Of a stretch of DNA of 34,944 bases, positions 1 through 7,817 are shown one piece after another. The translations under genes and the position numbers were made by a program. The notes beneath the pieces are model-generated. The model did not search any database. It was not told the DNA's origin and saw only the letters and a list, made by a program, of their open reading frames with translations. The DNA lies in the IMG/VR virus record IMGVR_UViG_3300021375_000091, positions 1 through 34,944 of that record, one strand, 5' to 3'. This DNA comes from a virus. The first letter of the stretch is position 1. Every line of letters starts with the position of its first letter.

Positions 1-513
1 CTTGACGACTTTTTATTAAAACCATTGGGTGAATCTTATTTCCAATGGAACATGCAATTCTTAGAAGATGAGTTGGATGTTAAAGGTGACTTAGAAGTTA
101 AAGCTACTGGAACAAATAGCCTGATGCAAAAAGAAGTACGAAGCCAAAGGCTTACTATGTTCTTACAAACTGCACAAAATCCTGCTGTTGCTCCATTCGT
201 TAAGATTTCTAAACTAATAAGTGAACTTGCTTATAGCTTAGACTTAGACCCTGATGAAATACTCAATGACCCTGAAGAAGCAGCTATCATGGCACAAATA
301 ATAGGAATGCAAAATGCTGGACAAACAATTAGCGAAGAGGCTCAACCCTCTGGTCAACAGCCCACAATGGGAGGCGTTCAAGGAGCACCTCAGCAACCTC
401 AAGAACTCGGAGTTACAGGTACTGGTGGTGGCAACATCGGAACAGGAAATGTGCCGGTCGCAGGGGAGAGTGAATTCTCTGGTACGCTTAGAGACGTTGG
501 AGCAGCAGGTTAA
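1..513 (+). CDS. Portal protein, C-terminal part (gene cut by window start)
   Basis: The reading frame is open from base 1, so this is the 3' end of a longer gene; the TTG at 25 is not needed as a start. The fragment is 170 residues. Its first part is helical and resembles the C-terminal region of podovirus portals (a QRLTMFLQTAQNP stretch, then LAYSLDLDPDEIL). After about residue 115 it becomes a Gln/Gly/Pro-rich tail with GVTGTGGGNIGTGN, a low-complexity ending I recognise from portals of marine podophages. The portal dodecamer forms the DNA entry channel at one capsid vertex and anchors the short tail. The last 200 bases also encode another protein in a second frame. Assignment rests on family resemblance and on the scaffold and capsid genes that follow. 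Confidence 0.75.
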   Translation, partial: LDDFLLKPLGESYFQWNMQFLEDELDVKGDLEVKATGTNSLMQKEVRSQRLTMFLQTAQNPAVAPFVKISKLISELAYSLDLDPDEILNDPEEAAIMAQIIGMQNAGQTISEEAQPSGQQPTMGGVQGAPQQPQELGVTGTGGGNIGTGNVPVAGESEFSGTLRDVGAAG

Positions 514-544
514 AGAAGCAATCAATAGGAAAGAAGAGGAATAA
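314..544 (+). CDS. Small helical protein overlapping the portal gene
   Basis: This 76-residue protein starts at an ATG inside the portal gene in a different frame and shares 200 bases with it, ending 31 bases after the portal stop. It looks real rather than a shadow. It has the pattern SPQWEAFKEHL, then a charged helix, then SQGRVNSLVRLETLEQQV, which I recognise as a small conserved protein found just after the portal in related podophages. It is mostly alpha-helical and charged, with no membrane segment. The next gene begins one base after its stop, so the two are probably translationally coupled. Function is unknown; a role in head assembly is a guess from position. Confidence 0.65.
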   Translation: MLDKQLAKRLNPLVNSPQWEAFKEHLSNLKNSELQVLVVATSEQEMCRSQGRVNSLVRLETLEQQVKEAINRKEEE

Positions 545-545
545 A

Positions 546-1262
546 ATGTTAAAACCAGATTACTTAGATTTAGATAAAGACGGAAATAAAACTGAGTCTA
601 TGAAAGAAGCTGTCAAAGATAGAGAGCCTAAATATATGGGTGGTATGTACAGAACCAATAAAGAAGAAGGTGGTTCGCTTTTATCTGATGATATGCCTAT
701 GCATACTATGCCAGATGGTACTGAAATGCCCGGAGCAACACACAACGAATACGAACAATCAATGTCTAGTGATTCAGAAATGGAAGACGATTATGTAGAT
801 TTTTTAATGAAAGAAGCATTAGACGAAAAAGAAATACAATTTTTAAACGAACAACTAGAAAGCAACGATAAACTAAGTGTCATATTTGACAAAGTAATTG
901 ACGTTGCTTCAGAATTTTCTGGAGAAGGTCCTGTTGAAGGACCGGGCACAGGAGTCTCAGATTCGATACCTGCAAGGTTATCGGATGGAGAATTTGTCTT
1001 TACTGCAAAAGCTGTAGAAGAAATCGGAGCTGATAATTTAGAAGCTATAATGATGGAAGCTGAATCTAATGCAGACCAAAGACAAGGAATGGCTACTGGT
1101 GGAATTGCCGATAGTGGAGAAGAAGAAATCAACGCAAATGTTCAAAGCAAAACAGTTGTACTCGACAGGGGCTTTGTTCCTGACGATGAAGACTTAGTAG
1201 GCGATGAAATTAAAAAACGTATGATGGACCCATCTACACAATCAAGATACGTCAGAAGCTAA
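546..1262 (+). CDS. Acidic phage protein with PGTGVSDSIPARLSDGEFV motif
   Basis: A 238-residue acidic protein with a purine-rich ribosome binding region (GAAGAGGAATAAA) before the ATG. The central segment, about residues 130-160, contains GPGTGVSDSIPARLSDGEF followed by VFTAKAVEEIG. This motif is widespread in phage proteins encoded between portal and scaffold genes and is often annotated as a structural protein. The N-terminus is rich in Asp, Lys, Glu and Met, and residues 75-120 are predicted helical. There is no signal peptide or transmembrane segment. Its place between portal and scaffold supports a virion or head-assembly role, but the biochemical function is not established. Confidence 0.65.
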   Translation: MLKPDYLDLDKDGNKTESMKEAVKDREPKYMGGMYRTNKEEGGSLLSDDMPMHTMPDGTEMPGATHNEYEQSMSSDSEMEDDYVDFLMKEALDEKEIQFLNEQLESNDKLSVIFDKVIDVASEFSGEGPVEGPGTGVSDSIPARLSDGEFVFTAKAVEEIGADNLEAIMMEAESNADQRQGMATGGIADSGEEEINANVQSKTVVLDRGFVPDDEDLVGDEIKKRMMDPSTQSRYVRS

Positions 1263-1266
1263 AAGC

Positions 1267-1360
1267 AATAGAGCTACCCTATTTATAGGCACTCTATTAA
1301 AACAAACCGAAAGGCTACCTTTACAATACAAGCCCTCTAGTCGACATAGAGCTACCTTGT
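1267..1360 (+). repeat. Three GCTACC repeats in small hairpins before the scaffold gene
   Basis: The 128-base gap between the DSIPARLSDGEF-motif gene and the scaffold gene has no credible ORF. It holds GCTACC three times, at 1273-1278, 1314-1319 and 1351-1356, spaced 41 and 37 bases apart. The first sits in the loop of an AATAG/CTATT hairpin (1267-1283). The second lies within AAAGG-CTA-CCTTT (1310-1322). The third is in a weaker interrupted stem. A good ribosome binding site (TTAGGAGAAAAG) follows. The repeats may be a protein or RNA-processing site for head genes; no known element is recognised. Confidence 0.4.
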
Positions 1361-1390
1361 GAACAAAAGCCCCAATTAGGAGAAAAGAAA

Positions 1391-2266
1391 ATGACTACAC
1401 AAGTCGAAAAAGAAAAAACGCCAAATCCCTATAATGCAAAAAAGGACTGGCACTATGAAGATAAACCTTTTAAATCATCTGAAGGATTGTTTTTTGAAGA
1501 ACCTCAAAATAAACTTTTTACCAGCGATGACGTAACCGAAATCAATGAAGAAGGAAGTGTAAATAGAGAAGAGTTGGAATCTAAAAAGGTAACCCCTTAT
1601 AAGAAACCAGATTACAAAAAACGATATGATGATTTAAAAAAACATTATGATTCTAAACTTAATGAGTTTAAAGGCAGAGAAGAAGAGTTATTAAGTCAAG
1701 TTAAACAACCTGACTATAAAGCTCCAAAAACTGCAGAAGAACTAGAAAAGTTTAAAAGTGAATATCCTGATGTTTATGAAGTTGTCGAAACTGTAGCACA
1801 TCTACAAAGCGAATCTAAAGCAAAAGTTCTAGAAGAACGCCTTAGTAAACTCCAAGAAAGAGAACTACAATTAGTTAGACAAGATGCAGAAAAAAGGTTA
1901 ATGGACAAACATCCTGATTTTGGTGATATCAGAAATAGTGATGATTTCCATGAATGGGCAAAAGAACAACATGAATCTATCCAAGCTTGGGTATATGATA
2001 ATGATGATGATGCCGATTTAGCTTCACGTGCTTTAGATTTATTTAAACGTGATATAGGTATGGATGTTACTGAAACGACTAAGTCAAATTCTAAACCGAC
2101 TAGACAATCTGCTGCAGATATGGTCTCTACTAAAACAACTAGTATAGAACCAGCTCAGGAGAAAGTATGGTCATTAAGGGAGATAGAAGCCATGTCTGTA
2201 CAAGAATTTGATAAGCACGAAGTTGCTATATCAGATGCTATGCAGGAAGGCAGAATCTCAGATTAA
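1391..2266 (+). CDS. Capsid scaffold protein (probable)
   Basis: A 291-residue, highly charged, Lys/Glu-rich protein directly upstream of the major capsid gene, the usual scaffold position. Residues about 70-180 are strongly helical and probably coiled-coil, with the N-terminal 60 residues and a Thr/Ser-rich stretch near 225-255 likely disordered. The C-terminal 30 residues are again helical, as expected where scaffolds bind coat protein. It has no Cys and no membrane segment. AGGAG lies 8 bases before the ATG. Scaffold proteins assemble the procapsid and then leave or are degraded. Sequence similarity alone is weak, so the call rests on composition and position. Confidence 0.7.
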   Translation: MTTQVEKEKTPNPYNAKKDWHYEDKPFKSSEGLFFEEPQNKLFTSDDVTEINEEGSVNREELESKKVTPYKKPDYKKRYDDLKKHYDSKLNEFKGREEELLSQVKQPDYKAPKTAEELEKFKSEYPDVYEVVETVAHLQSESKAKVLEERLSKLQERELQLVRQDAEKRLMDKHPDFGDIRNSDDFHEWAKEQHESIQAWVYDNDDDADLASRALDLFKRDIGMDVTETTKSNSKPTRQSAADMVSTKTTSIEPAQEKVWSLREIEAMSVQEFDKHEVAISDAMQEGRISD

Positions 2267-2294
2267 ACTATAATAACTACAAGGAGAAAGTATC

Positions 2295-3266
2295 ATGGCT
2301 CAATTTTTTGAACCCTCAACAGATACAAATGCTAACTTTGCAAACTCCGTAAGTGGACAAACTAATAGTTTCTTCTTACCTTCGGTTTACTCTAAAAAGG
2401 TTTTAAACTTCTTTAGAAAAGCCTCGGTAATTGAAGCTATTACAAACACCGACTATGCCGGTGAAATATCCTCTTTCGGAGACTCTGTAAAGATTATCAA
2501 AGAACCAGTTATTTCTGTGTCAGATTACACAAGAAATAGCGACACAACTGAAACTAGACTAACAGACCAAGAAATTTCTTTGGTTGTTGATAGTGCTAAA
2601 GCTTTCAAATTCATCGTAGATGATATTGAAACTAATATGTCACATGTCAACTTCAAAGAGATTGCTTCCAGCTCTGCTGCATATGCATTGAAAGATTCAT
2701 ATGATGCTGCTGTGTTAGCTACTATGTTTGCTGGATGTTCAGCTTCATCACCAGACCACGTGTTAGGTGCTGATAGTGCAACTGACTTAGCTGCAGGAGT
2801 CTACGATGGCTCAGGTGCTGCTGATTTAGGACAAACTAGTGAAACAGACCCTCTAGACCTTATGGCTAGAATGGCAAGACTATTAGACGAACAGAACGTA
2901 CCTGAAGAAGGTCGTTGGTTTGTTGCAAGTCCTGACTTCTACGAGGTTTTAGGTCAGTCATCTTCTAAACTATTGTCTGTAGACTTCAACGCAGGTCAAG
3001 GCTCAATTAGAAATGGCTTAGTTTCAAGTGGAAAACTACGTGGATTTGATATGTACAAGTCAAACAACATTGCTGCAACATCTAATGCTGCTGGTAAATG
3101 TATGGCTGGTCATATGTCATCTACTGCAACTGCTAATACTATCCTCTCAACAGAAGTGTTAAGAGACCCAACATCGTTTGGTGACATAGTTAGAGGCTTA
3201 CATGTCTATGGTGCGAAAGTACTTAGAGATGAAGCTCTAGTAAGTGCATTCTACGGTATTGATTAA
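2295..3266 (+). CDS. Major capsid protein
   Basis: A 323-residue protein resembling HK97-fold coat proteins of podophages. It lies straight after the scaffold gene, has a strong ribosome binding site (AAGGAGAAAGTATC) and is followed by the only clear intrinsic terminator in the window, as is common for very highly expressed coat genes. Recognisable segments are an N-terminal arm (residues 1-30), a helix with LPSVYSKKVLNFFRKASV, a domain with the pattern GDSVKIIKEP, and a C-terminal part with GRWFVASPDFYEVLG and FGDIVRGLHVYGAKVLRDEAL. There is no long N-terminal delta domain, which fits a separate scaffold gene. Confidence is high for coat protein; the exact family is inferred. Confidence 0.85.
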   Translation: MAQFFEPSTDTNANFANSVSGQTNSFFLPSVYSKKVLNFFRKASVIEAITNTDYAGEISSFGDSVKIIKEPVISVSDYTRNSDTTETRLTDQEISLVVDSAKAFKFIVDDIETNMSHVNFKEIASSSAAYALKDSYDAAVLATMFAGCSASSPDHVLGADSATDLAAGVYDGSGAADLGQTSETDPLDLMARMARLLDEQNVPEEGRWFVASPDFYEVLGQSSSKLLSVDFNAGQGSIRNGLVSSGKLRGFDMYKSNNIAATSNAAGKCMAGHMSSTATANTILSTEVLRDPTSFGDIVRGLHVYGAKVLRDEALVSAFYGID

Positions 3267-3275
3267 TACCAACCC

Positions 3276-3307
3276 GGAGGGGTCTTAACGGACCTCTCCA
3301 CCTTTTT
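3276..3307 (+). terminator. Rho-independent terminator after the capsid gene
   Basis: A 9-bp stem (GGAGGGGTC with GACCTCTCC, one G-T pair, 6-base loop TTAACG) lies 9 bases after the capsid stop and is followed by a five-T run at 3303-3307. It probably ends part of the transcription and so raises capsid mRNA relative to the downstream connector genes. Confidence 0.75.
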
Positions 3308-3319
3308 AAGGAGATAAAT

Positions 3320-3475
3320 ATGCCAATGGTAAATGGAAAAAAATACCCATACACAGAACAAGGAAAAAAAGAAGCAGCCAAAGCCAGAAAGAAAAAAATG
3401 GGTGGTGGTTATGCTCGACAAGGAATGAAACATGGTGGCAAAGCAGAAGCTATGCCTAAAGCTAAACCCTGCTAG
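3320..3475 (+). CDS. Small Lys/Gly-rich basic protein after the capsid gene
   Basis: A 51-residue ORF with an excellent ribosome binding site (TTAAGGAGATAAAT) right after the capsid terminator. It starts MPMVNGKKYPYTEQGKK, continues with a Lys/Ala-rich basic stretch, then GGGYARQGMKHGGKAEAM, and ends KAKPC. Small proteins with this MPM-x-x-GKKYPYTE opening and a basic Gly-rich tail occur at the same place in many marine podophages, so it is very likely a real gene. It has about twelve lysines and hardly any hydrophobic residues, so it may be disordered or bind nucleic acid. It ends ten bases before the next ATG. Function is not known. Confidence 0.75.
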   Translation: MPMVNGKKYPYTEQGKKEAAKARKKKMGGGYARQGMKHGGKAEAMPKAKPC

Positions 3476-3485
3476 AGGAATATAA

Positions 3486-4253
3486 ATGGCTACAACATAT
3501 TTAGATTTAACAAATGAAGTATTAAGAGAACTCAATGAGATTCCTCTTACGTCTGCAAACTTTACAAATGCTGTAGGATTACAACAGTTTGTAAAAGATG
3601 CAGTAAATAAATCTATATTTGATATAGCTAATGCTGAACCTCAGCTTCCATTTTTTAGTGCAGGGCTAAGTGGTAGTACAGACCCTTTTTATGGGAATGT
3701 AACAGTCGCTTCAGTTGCTGGACAAAGATGGTATACTTTAAAGTCTGGTAGTTCTAGTATCACTACAGACTATGCATCAGTAGATTGGGATGATTTTTAT
3801 GTCACAACTATTAATGTAAGTGGAGAATCAGCTCCACATGTTTCCAAAGGATTAAAGTTTATGACTTTAGCTGATTGGAAAAGATACTACAGAGATGCTG
3901 AAAATGCAGATGATGCAGATTCACAAAACTATGGAGAACCACAATTTGTAATTAAATCTCCAGATAGTAGGAAATTTGGATTAAGTCCAATTCCTGACAA
4001 AGTTTATAACGTACATTTTTATGCTTTTGATAAACCCACAAAGCTAAGTGCACACGGAGATACTATAACTTTACCAGAACAATATAGTAATGTTATAACA
4101 GCAAGAACTAGATATTATGTGTGGCAGTTTAAAGAAAGCCCACAACAAGCTTCGTTTGCATTAGACGAATACAAAAAAGAATTAAGACAGATGAAATCTA
4201 ATCTTATGAATCCAACACCTAAGTATATGACAGACGATAGGAGATATTTCTAG
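3486..4253 (+). CDS. Head-to-tail adaptor protein (probable)
   Basis: A 255-residue protein starting TTYLDLTNEVLRELNEIPL, the N-terminal helical pattern of podovirus adaptor proteins (T7 gp11/P22 gp4-like role) that bind below the portal. The middle is beta-rich with WYTLKSGSSSITTDYASVDW, followed by helices containing LADWKRYYRDAENAD and a C-terminal helix (ARTRYYVWQFKESPQQASF) ending in a charged tail with DDRRYF. The gene follows the capsid block and abuts the next connector gene with no gap (TAG then ATG), typical of coupled connector genes. The role is inferred from fold pattern and gene order. Confidence 0.65.
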   Translation: MATTYLDLTNEVLRELNEIPLTSANFTNAVGLQQFVKDAVNKSIFDIANAEPQLPFFSAGLSGSTDPFYGNVTVASVAGQRWYTLKSGSSSITTDYASVDWDDFYVTTINVSGESAPHVSKGLKFMTLADWKRYYRDAENADDADSQNYGEPQFVIKSPDSRKFGLSPIPDKVYNVHFYAFDKPTKLSAHGDTITLPEQYSNVITARTRYYVWQFKESPQQASFALDEYKKELRQMKSNLMNPTPKYMTDDRRYF

Positions 4254-5867
4254 ATGGCAGGTTCGCAACCATATACCGTTGCATGTGCTGGTGGTTTAAT
4301 TAAGTCTTCCAACTCAATAGACTTACTTAAGACTCCCGGTTCAGCTAGAGATTTAAAAAACTTTGAAGTCTCTATAGAAGGTGGATATAGAAGAATTAAT
4401 GGTTACACTAAATACAAAGTAGGAGATGTAACCCCTACACAACCAACAGGAGCTTCTACAACTATTCTAGGAGTTTTCCCATACGCAGATGGTGTTATAT
4501 GTTGTGCAGGTACAGCTATTTATTTTAGTGTTGATGGAGCTACTTGGATAGATATAGGAAGAGCTTCTGTATCTGGTAGTGGAGATGACTATAATACCTT
4601 TACAGGTAGAAGCACTCTTACTAGAACAGGACAAGGACAAGCAAGTTTTGTAATTTTTGAAGGAGCTACTTACGACTACGGTGAAGTTATTATCTCAGAT
4701 GGAGCTAATAAGCCTTACAGTTTTAGAATGGAAGGTACTGGAGGTTTAACATCAAGAACATTTTTTAGTTCAGAAATTACTGTTACAGGTACAAAAGGTG
4801 TTAAATTTTTAACAGTACATGACCATCATTTAATAGCTGCAGGAGTAGAAGATAACTTAGATAGTGTTTACTATAGTGTGTACAATGACCCTGATAGCTT
4901 TAGTGGTACTGGGGCAGGTGCAATAACTATATCAGACCAAATCGTAGGTATTAAAAGTTTCCGTGATGAGTTATTTATATTTTGTAAAAATAGTATACAT
5001 AAACTTATAAATATAAACAACAGCTCAACCATAGCTGTAGTACCTGTAGCCGAAAACGTAGGTTGTTTAAGTGGCTATAGTATTCAAGAGATTGGTGGTG
5101 ACTTAATATTCTTAGCACCAGATGGACTAAGAACAGTTGCTGGTACTGCAAGAATTGGTGACGTTGAATTAGGAACTGTTAGTAAAGCTATACAACCTTT
5201 AGTAACAGACATAGCTACACAGATTGACACGTTTATTATAAGTAGCATGGTTATTAGAGAAAAATCTCAGTACAGATTATTCTATACAAATACAAGTTTC
5301 TCTAATAATGTACAACGTGGAATTATAGGAACATTAAGACCAGACGGATTCCAATGGTCAGAAACAAGAGGAATAGAGTCAACAGCTTGTAACTCAGGAT
5401 TTGATAACAATACAATAGAAAGATATTATCACGGAGATACAGATGGATATGTACACACACATGACTCAGGATTTACTTTTGATGGTACAAAAGTTTTAGC
5501 AAGATACGAAACACCTGACTATGATTATGGTGACTTAGGAACTTTAAAAACTTTACATTACCTAAAAGTATCTTGTGGTACAGAAGGACAAGTAGAGCCT
5601 GATGTACAAGTTAGATTTAATTATGGTGATACAAATACAGCACAACCTCCTACACTATTTGATTTAGGAGTTATTAATCCACCATCTAAATTTGGTGATG
5701 CTGTATTTAACTTAAACACCTTTGGTGGTGGTGAGAACCCACTTATAAGAGTACCACTATTAGGTAGTGGACACAGTAACAATTTTACATTTATTAGTGA
5801 GGACACCAAAGCCCCTTACACAATTAACGGTTTATACGTAGACTATATACCTTCAGGCAGGAGATAA
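4254..5867 (+). CDS. Tail nozzle / stabilisation protein (P22 gp10-like, probable)
   Basis: A 537-residue, almost entirely beta-structured protein without transmembrane segments. The opening (CAGGLIKSSNSIDLLKTPGS, then RDLKNFEVSIEGGYRRINGY) is characteristic of the podovirus stabilisation/nozzle family that binds below the adaptor and closes the tail. Repeated blade-like strands follow (for example VKFLTVHDHHLIAAG, then DELFIFCKNSIHKL), consistent with a beta-propeller. It starts directly at the stop of the adaptor gene and is followed three bases later by a fibre gene. The call is based on family recognition and connector gene order; confidence is moderate to good. Confidence 0.7.
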   Translation: MAGSQPYTVACAGGLIKSSNSIDLLKTPGSARDLKNFEVSIEGGYRRINGYTKYKVGDVTPTQPTGASTTILGVFPYADGVICCAGTAIYFSVDGATWIDIGRASVSGSGDDYNTFTGRSTLTRTGQGQASFVIFEGATYDYGEVIISDGANKPYSFRMEGTGGLTSRTFFSSEITVTGTKGVKFLTVHDHHLIAAGVEDNLDSVYYSVYNDPDSFSGTGAGAITISDQIVGIKSFRDELFIFCKNSIHKLININNSSTIAVVPVAENVGCLSGYSIQEIGGDLIFLAPDGLRTVAGTARIGDVELGTVSKAIQPLVTDIATQIDTFIISSMVIREKSQYRLFYTNTSFSNNVQRGIIGTLRPDGFQWSETRGIESTACNSGFDNNTIERYYHGDTDGYVHTHDSGFTFDGTKVLARYETPDYDYGDLGTLKTLHYLKVSCGTEGQVEPDVQVRFNYGDTNTAQPPTLFDLGVINPPSKFGDAVFNLNTFGGGENPLIRVPLLGSGHSNNFTFISEDTKAPYTINGLYVDYIPSGRR

Positions 5868-5870
5868 CAA

Positions 5871-7079
5871 ATGGCAATAACAAAAGCATCCCTTATAGAT
5901 TTAAATGGTAACGAAATGATTCTTGATGCCGATGCAGATACTACAATAACTGCTGATACAGATGACCAAATCGATATAAAAGTTGGAGGCACAGATTTAA
6001 TTAGAATAGATTCTAGTGGTTTAGGAGTTGGAATAGTTCCTGCTGAAATATTAGATTTAAAAGCAGCTTCAGGAGATACAAGAATTAGATTAGATGCTGC
6101 AAGTGGTTCAGATACAGAAATTAAATTTTTTAATGATAGTACAGCACAATTTACTATAGGGCATGATGATGCTTCAGATACGTTTAGAATAGGTGGTGCA
6201 AATGTAGATGACCCTCATTTTGCATGGGGAAAAGATGGAAGTTTAGTTGTTACTTGTGATGCTGGAGGACATACAGTTTTTAATGAAAATTCTGTAGATG
6301 CAGACTTTAGAGTCGAATCAGATACTAATGCTCATGCTTTATTTGTAAATGGTGGTAATAATTCAGTAGGAATAAATACATCTGCTCCTGATGGTGCTTT
6401 AACTGTAGTTGGAACTGCTACATCTGGTGATTTATTAGCTCGTTTTCAACATAGCGTAAACGATAGTAATATAAAAGCAATAAGAGTTAATGCTCCAAAT
6501 GCTAGTGGTACTCAAGGTTATGTAGATTTAGGAGTTGACCCAGATACTACACAAGGAGGATTAGCTGTATCTACAAGTAGTGGAGGGCTACTTGCTGGTA
6601 ACGCTAATTTAAATAACGCAGCTATTATTTGGGATAGTAATAAAATAGTATCAATGCCGGGTCAACCTGCTTTTTCAGTTGTCCCTACATCCTCTCAAAG
6701 CAATATAACAGTAAATGACGAGACTGTTGTAGCTTTTGGTACGGAAATATACGATATAGGTTCTAACTTTGCAAGTAATACATTTACAGCACCAGTAACA
6801 GGTAAGTATCAGTTAAATGTTAATCTACGTCTGCAAGATGTGGACTCAGCAGCAGCTTACTATCATATAAATCTTGTAACTAGTAATAGAACTTATTACA
6901 GCATAGTTGACCCTGATTTTGGACAAGATGCTGCTTATTATACGATGCAGTTGTCAGTTTTAGCAGACATGGATGCAAATGACACAGCATTATTAAAAAT
7001 TTATCAGGGGGGTGGAACAGCACAAACCGATATACATGGTGGTATTTGGACCAGTTTTTCAGGCTACTTAGCTACTTAA
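5871..7079 (+). CDS. Tail fibre-like protein with C1q-like C-terminal domain
   Basis: A 402-residue Gly/Asp/Ser-rich protein. Residues 1-55 (MAITKASLIDLNGNEM, then repeated D-A-D-T strands and LIRIDSSGLGVG) form the fibre-type beginning common in marine phages. The middle has short beta repeats. The last roughly 135 residues (from PAFSVVPTSSQSNITVNDE) match the C1q/TNF-like jelly-roll pattern: FGTEIYDIGSNF, FTAPVTGKYQLNVNL, then strands ending HGGIWTSFSGYLAT. Such trimeric jelly-roll tips bind receptors or stabilise fibres. It is the first of three fibre genes here and shares the MAITK/MALTK opening with two downstream proteins. Confidence 0.7.
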   Translation: MAITKASLIDLNGNEMILDADADTTITADTDDQIDIKVGGTDLIRIDSSGLGVGIVPAEILDLKAASGDTRIRLDAASGSDTEIKFFNDSTAQFTIGHDDASDTFRIGGANVDDPHFAWGKDGSLVVTCDAGGHTVFNENSVDADFRVESDTNAHALFVNGGNNSVGINTSAPDGALTVVGTATSGDLLARFQHSVNDSNIKAIRVNAPNASGTQGYVDLGVDPDTTQGGLAVSTSSGGLLAGNANLNNAAIIWDSNKIVSMPGQPAFSVVPTSSQSNITVNDETVVAFGTEIYDIGSNFASNTFTAPVTGKYQLNVNLRLQDVDSAAAYYHINLVTSNRTYYSIVDPDFGQDAAYYTMQLSVLADMDANDTALLKIYQGGGTAQTDIHGGIWTSFSGYLAT

Positions 7080-7126
7080 TAACATAAACAATAGACGAAA
7101 TAATCAATCTTAAAGGAGATAAAAAA

Positions 7127-7396
7127 ATGGCAACATTAACAATAACAGTAACAGTAAACGACACAGAACAAGCAACCATGCTTAATGACTTAACAGACAT
7201 TAATCAATGGGTGCAAGATGCTGTAACAGGTAAAAAAAATAATTGTTGGAAACGTATGCAACAAGAGTGGACTACAAAACTTATGAATGACGATAGCTTT
7301 ACAGATGCAATACCAAGCAATCAAGCAGACTTTGTAACGCTTGTAACTGCTAGGTCAGACTATAAGACTAGAGCAGAACGTGATGCAGAAGTATAA
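7127..7396 (+). CDS. Conserved small phage protein, function unknown
   Basis: An 89-residue protein with a strong ribosome binding site (AAAGGAGATAAAAAA). It begins with a beta strand (TLTITVTVNDTEQ), followed by helical segments with DINQWVQDAVTGKKNNCWKR and MQQEWTTKLMNDD, and IPSNQADFVTLVTARSDYK near the end. I recognise this as a small conserved protein lying among fibre genes of related marine phages, but no function is known to me. It is soluble, has one Cys and no signal peptide. Location suggests a fibre-assembly or virion accessory role. Confidence 0.7.
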   Translation: MATLTITVTVNDTEQATMLNDLTDINQWVQDAVTGKKNNCWKRMQQEWTTKLMNDDSFTDAIPSNQADFVTLVTARSDYKTRAERDAEV

Positions 7397-7412
7397 AAAA
7401 AGATTTTAACGA

Positions 7413-7481
7413 ACACGAAAGTGTAAACCGAGTACGAAAGTACTCACATTTATAAACCTTATATCTAGTGGATTCTAGATA
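7413..7481 (+). promoter_or_regulatory. Cluster of three RNA hairpins, two with GAAA tetraloops
   Basis: In the 103-base gap before the 7500 gene there are three perfect stem-loops in a row: ACAC-GAAA-GTGT (7413-7424), GAGTAC-GAAA-GTACTC (7430-7445) and TATCTAG-TGGATT-CTAGATA (7462-7481). The first two are capped by GNRA-type GAAA tetraloops. No T-run follows, so they do not look like terminators. A ribosome binding site (CCGGAGAAAATAAA) comes just after the third. They may stabilise or process mRNA or modulate translation of the next gene. Confidence 0.5.
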
Positions 7482-7499
7482 CAGACCGGAGAAAATAAA

Positions 7500-7796
7500 A
7501 TGGCAATAACAAAAGAAATAGTAGAAGATAAGATTGAAGTTGTAGGAGACTACAAATCAATTCAAATTCGTGAAGCAACTGTGCTTAAAGAAGATGGTGT
7601 AGAGCTTACAAGGTCTTTCCACAGGAAAGTACTTGATTGCGTATCATCTGTAAAAAATGCAGATGACTCTTGGACACATACAGATACAGACGTATCTAGT
7701 GAGTCTACAGAAGTGCAAGGCATTTGTACAGCAGTATGGACTACTACAGTTAAGAACGCTAAGAAAGCTGCTAACGAAGCTGCTTCCCCAGCATAA
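7500..7796 (+). CDS. Conserved small phage protein, function unknown
   Basis: A 98-residue soluble protein with opening MAITKEIVEDKIEVVGDYKS. The first half is beta-rich with VLKEDGVELTRSFHRKVLDC; the second ends in a helix with VQGICTAVWTTTVKNAKKAA. Small proteins of this pattern recur among fibre genes of related marine podophages, so the gene is very likely real. It follows the hairpin cluster at 7413-7481 and precedes a short fibre gene by 21 bases. No enzymatic motif is visible. A virion or fibre accessory role is inferred only from location. Confidence 0.7.
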   Translation: MAITKEIVEDKIEVVGDYKSIQIREATVLKEDGVELTRSFHRKVLDCVSSVKNADDSWTHTDTDVSSESTEVQGICTAVWTTTVKNAKKAANEAASPA

Positions 7797-7817
7797 ATAA
7801 AAACGGAGAAATAGATT

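Noticed and set aside
7413-7481. Reading the hairpin cluster as an intrinsic terminator
   Set aside because: No U-run follows any of the stems and the next gene starts directly after.
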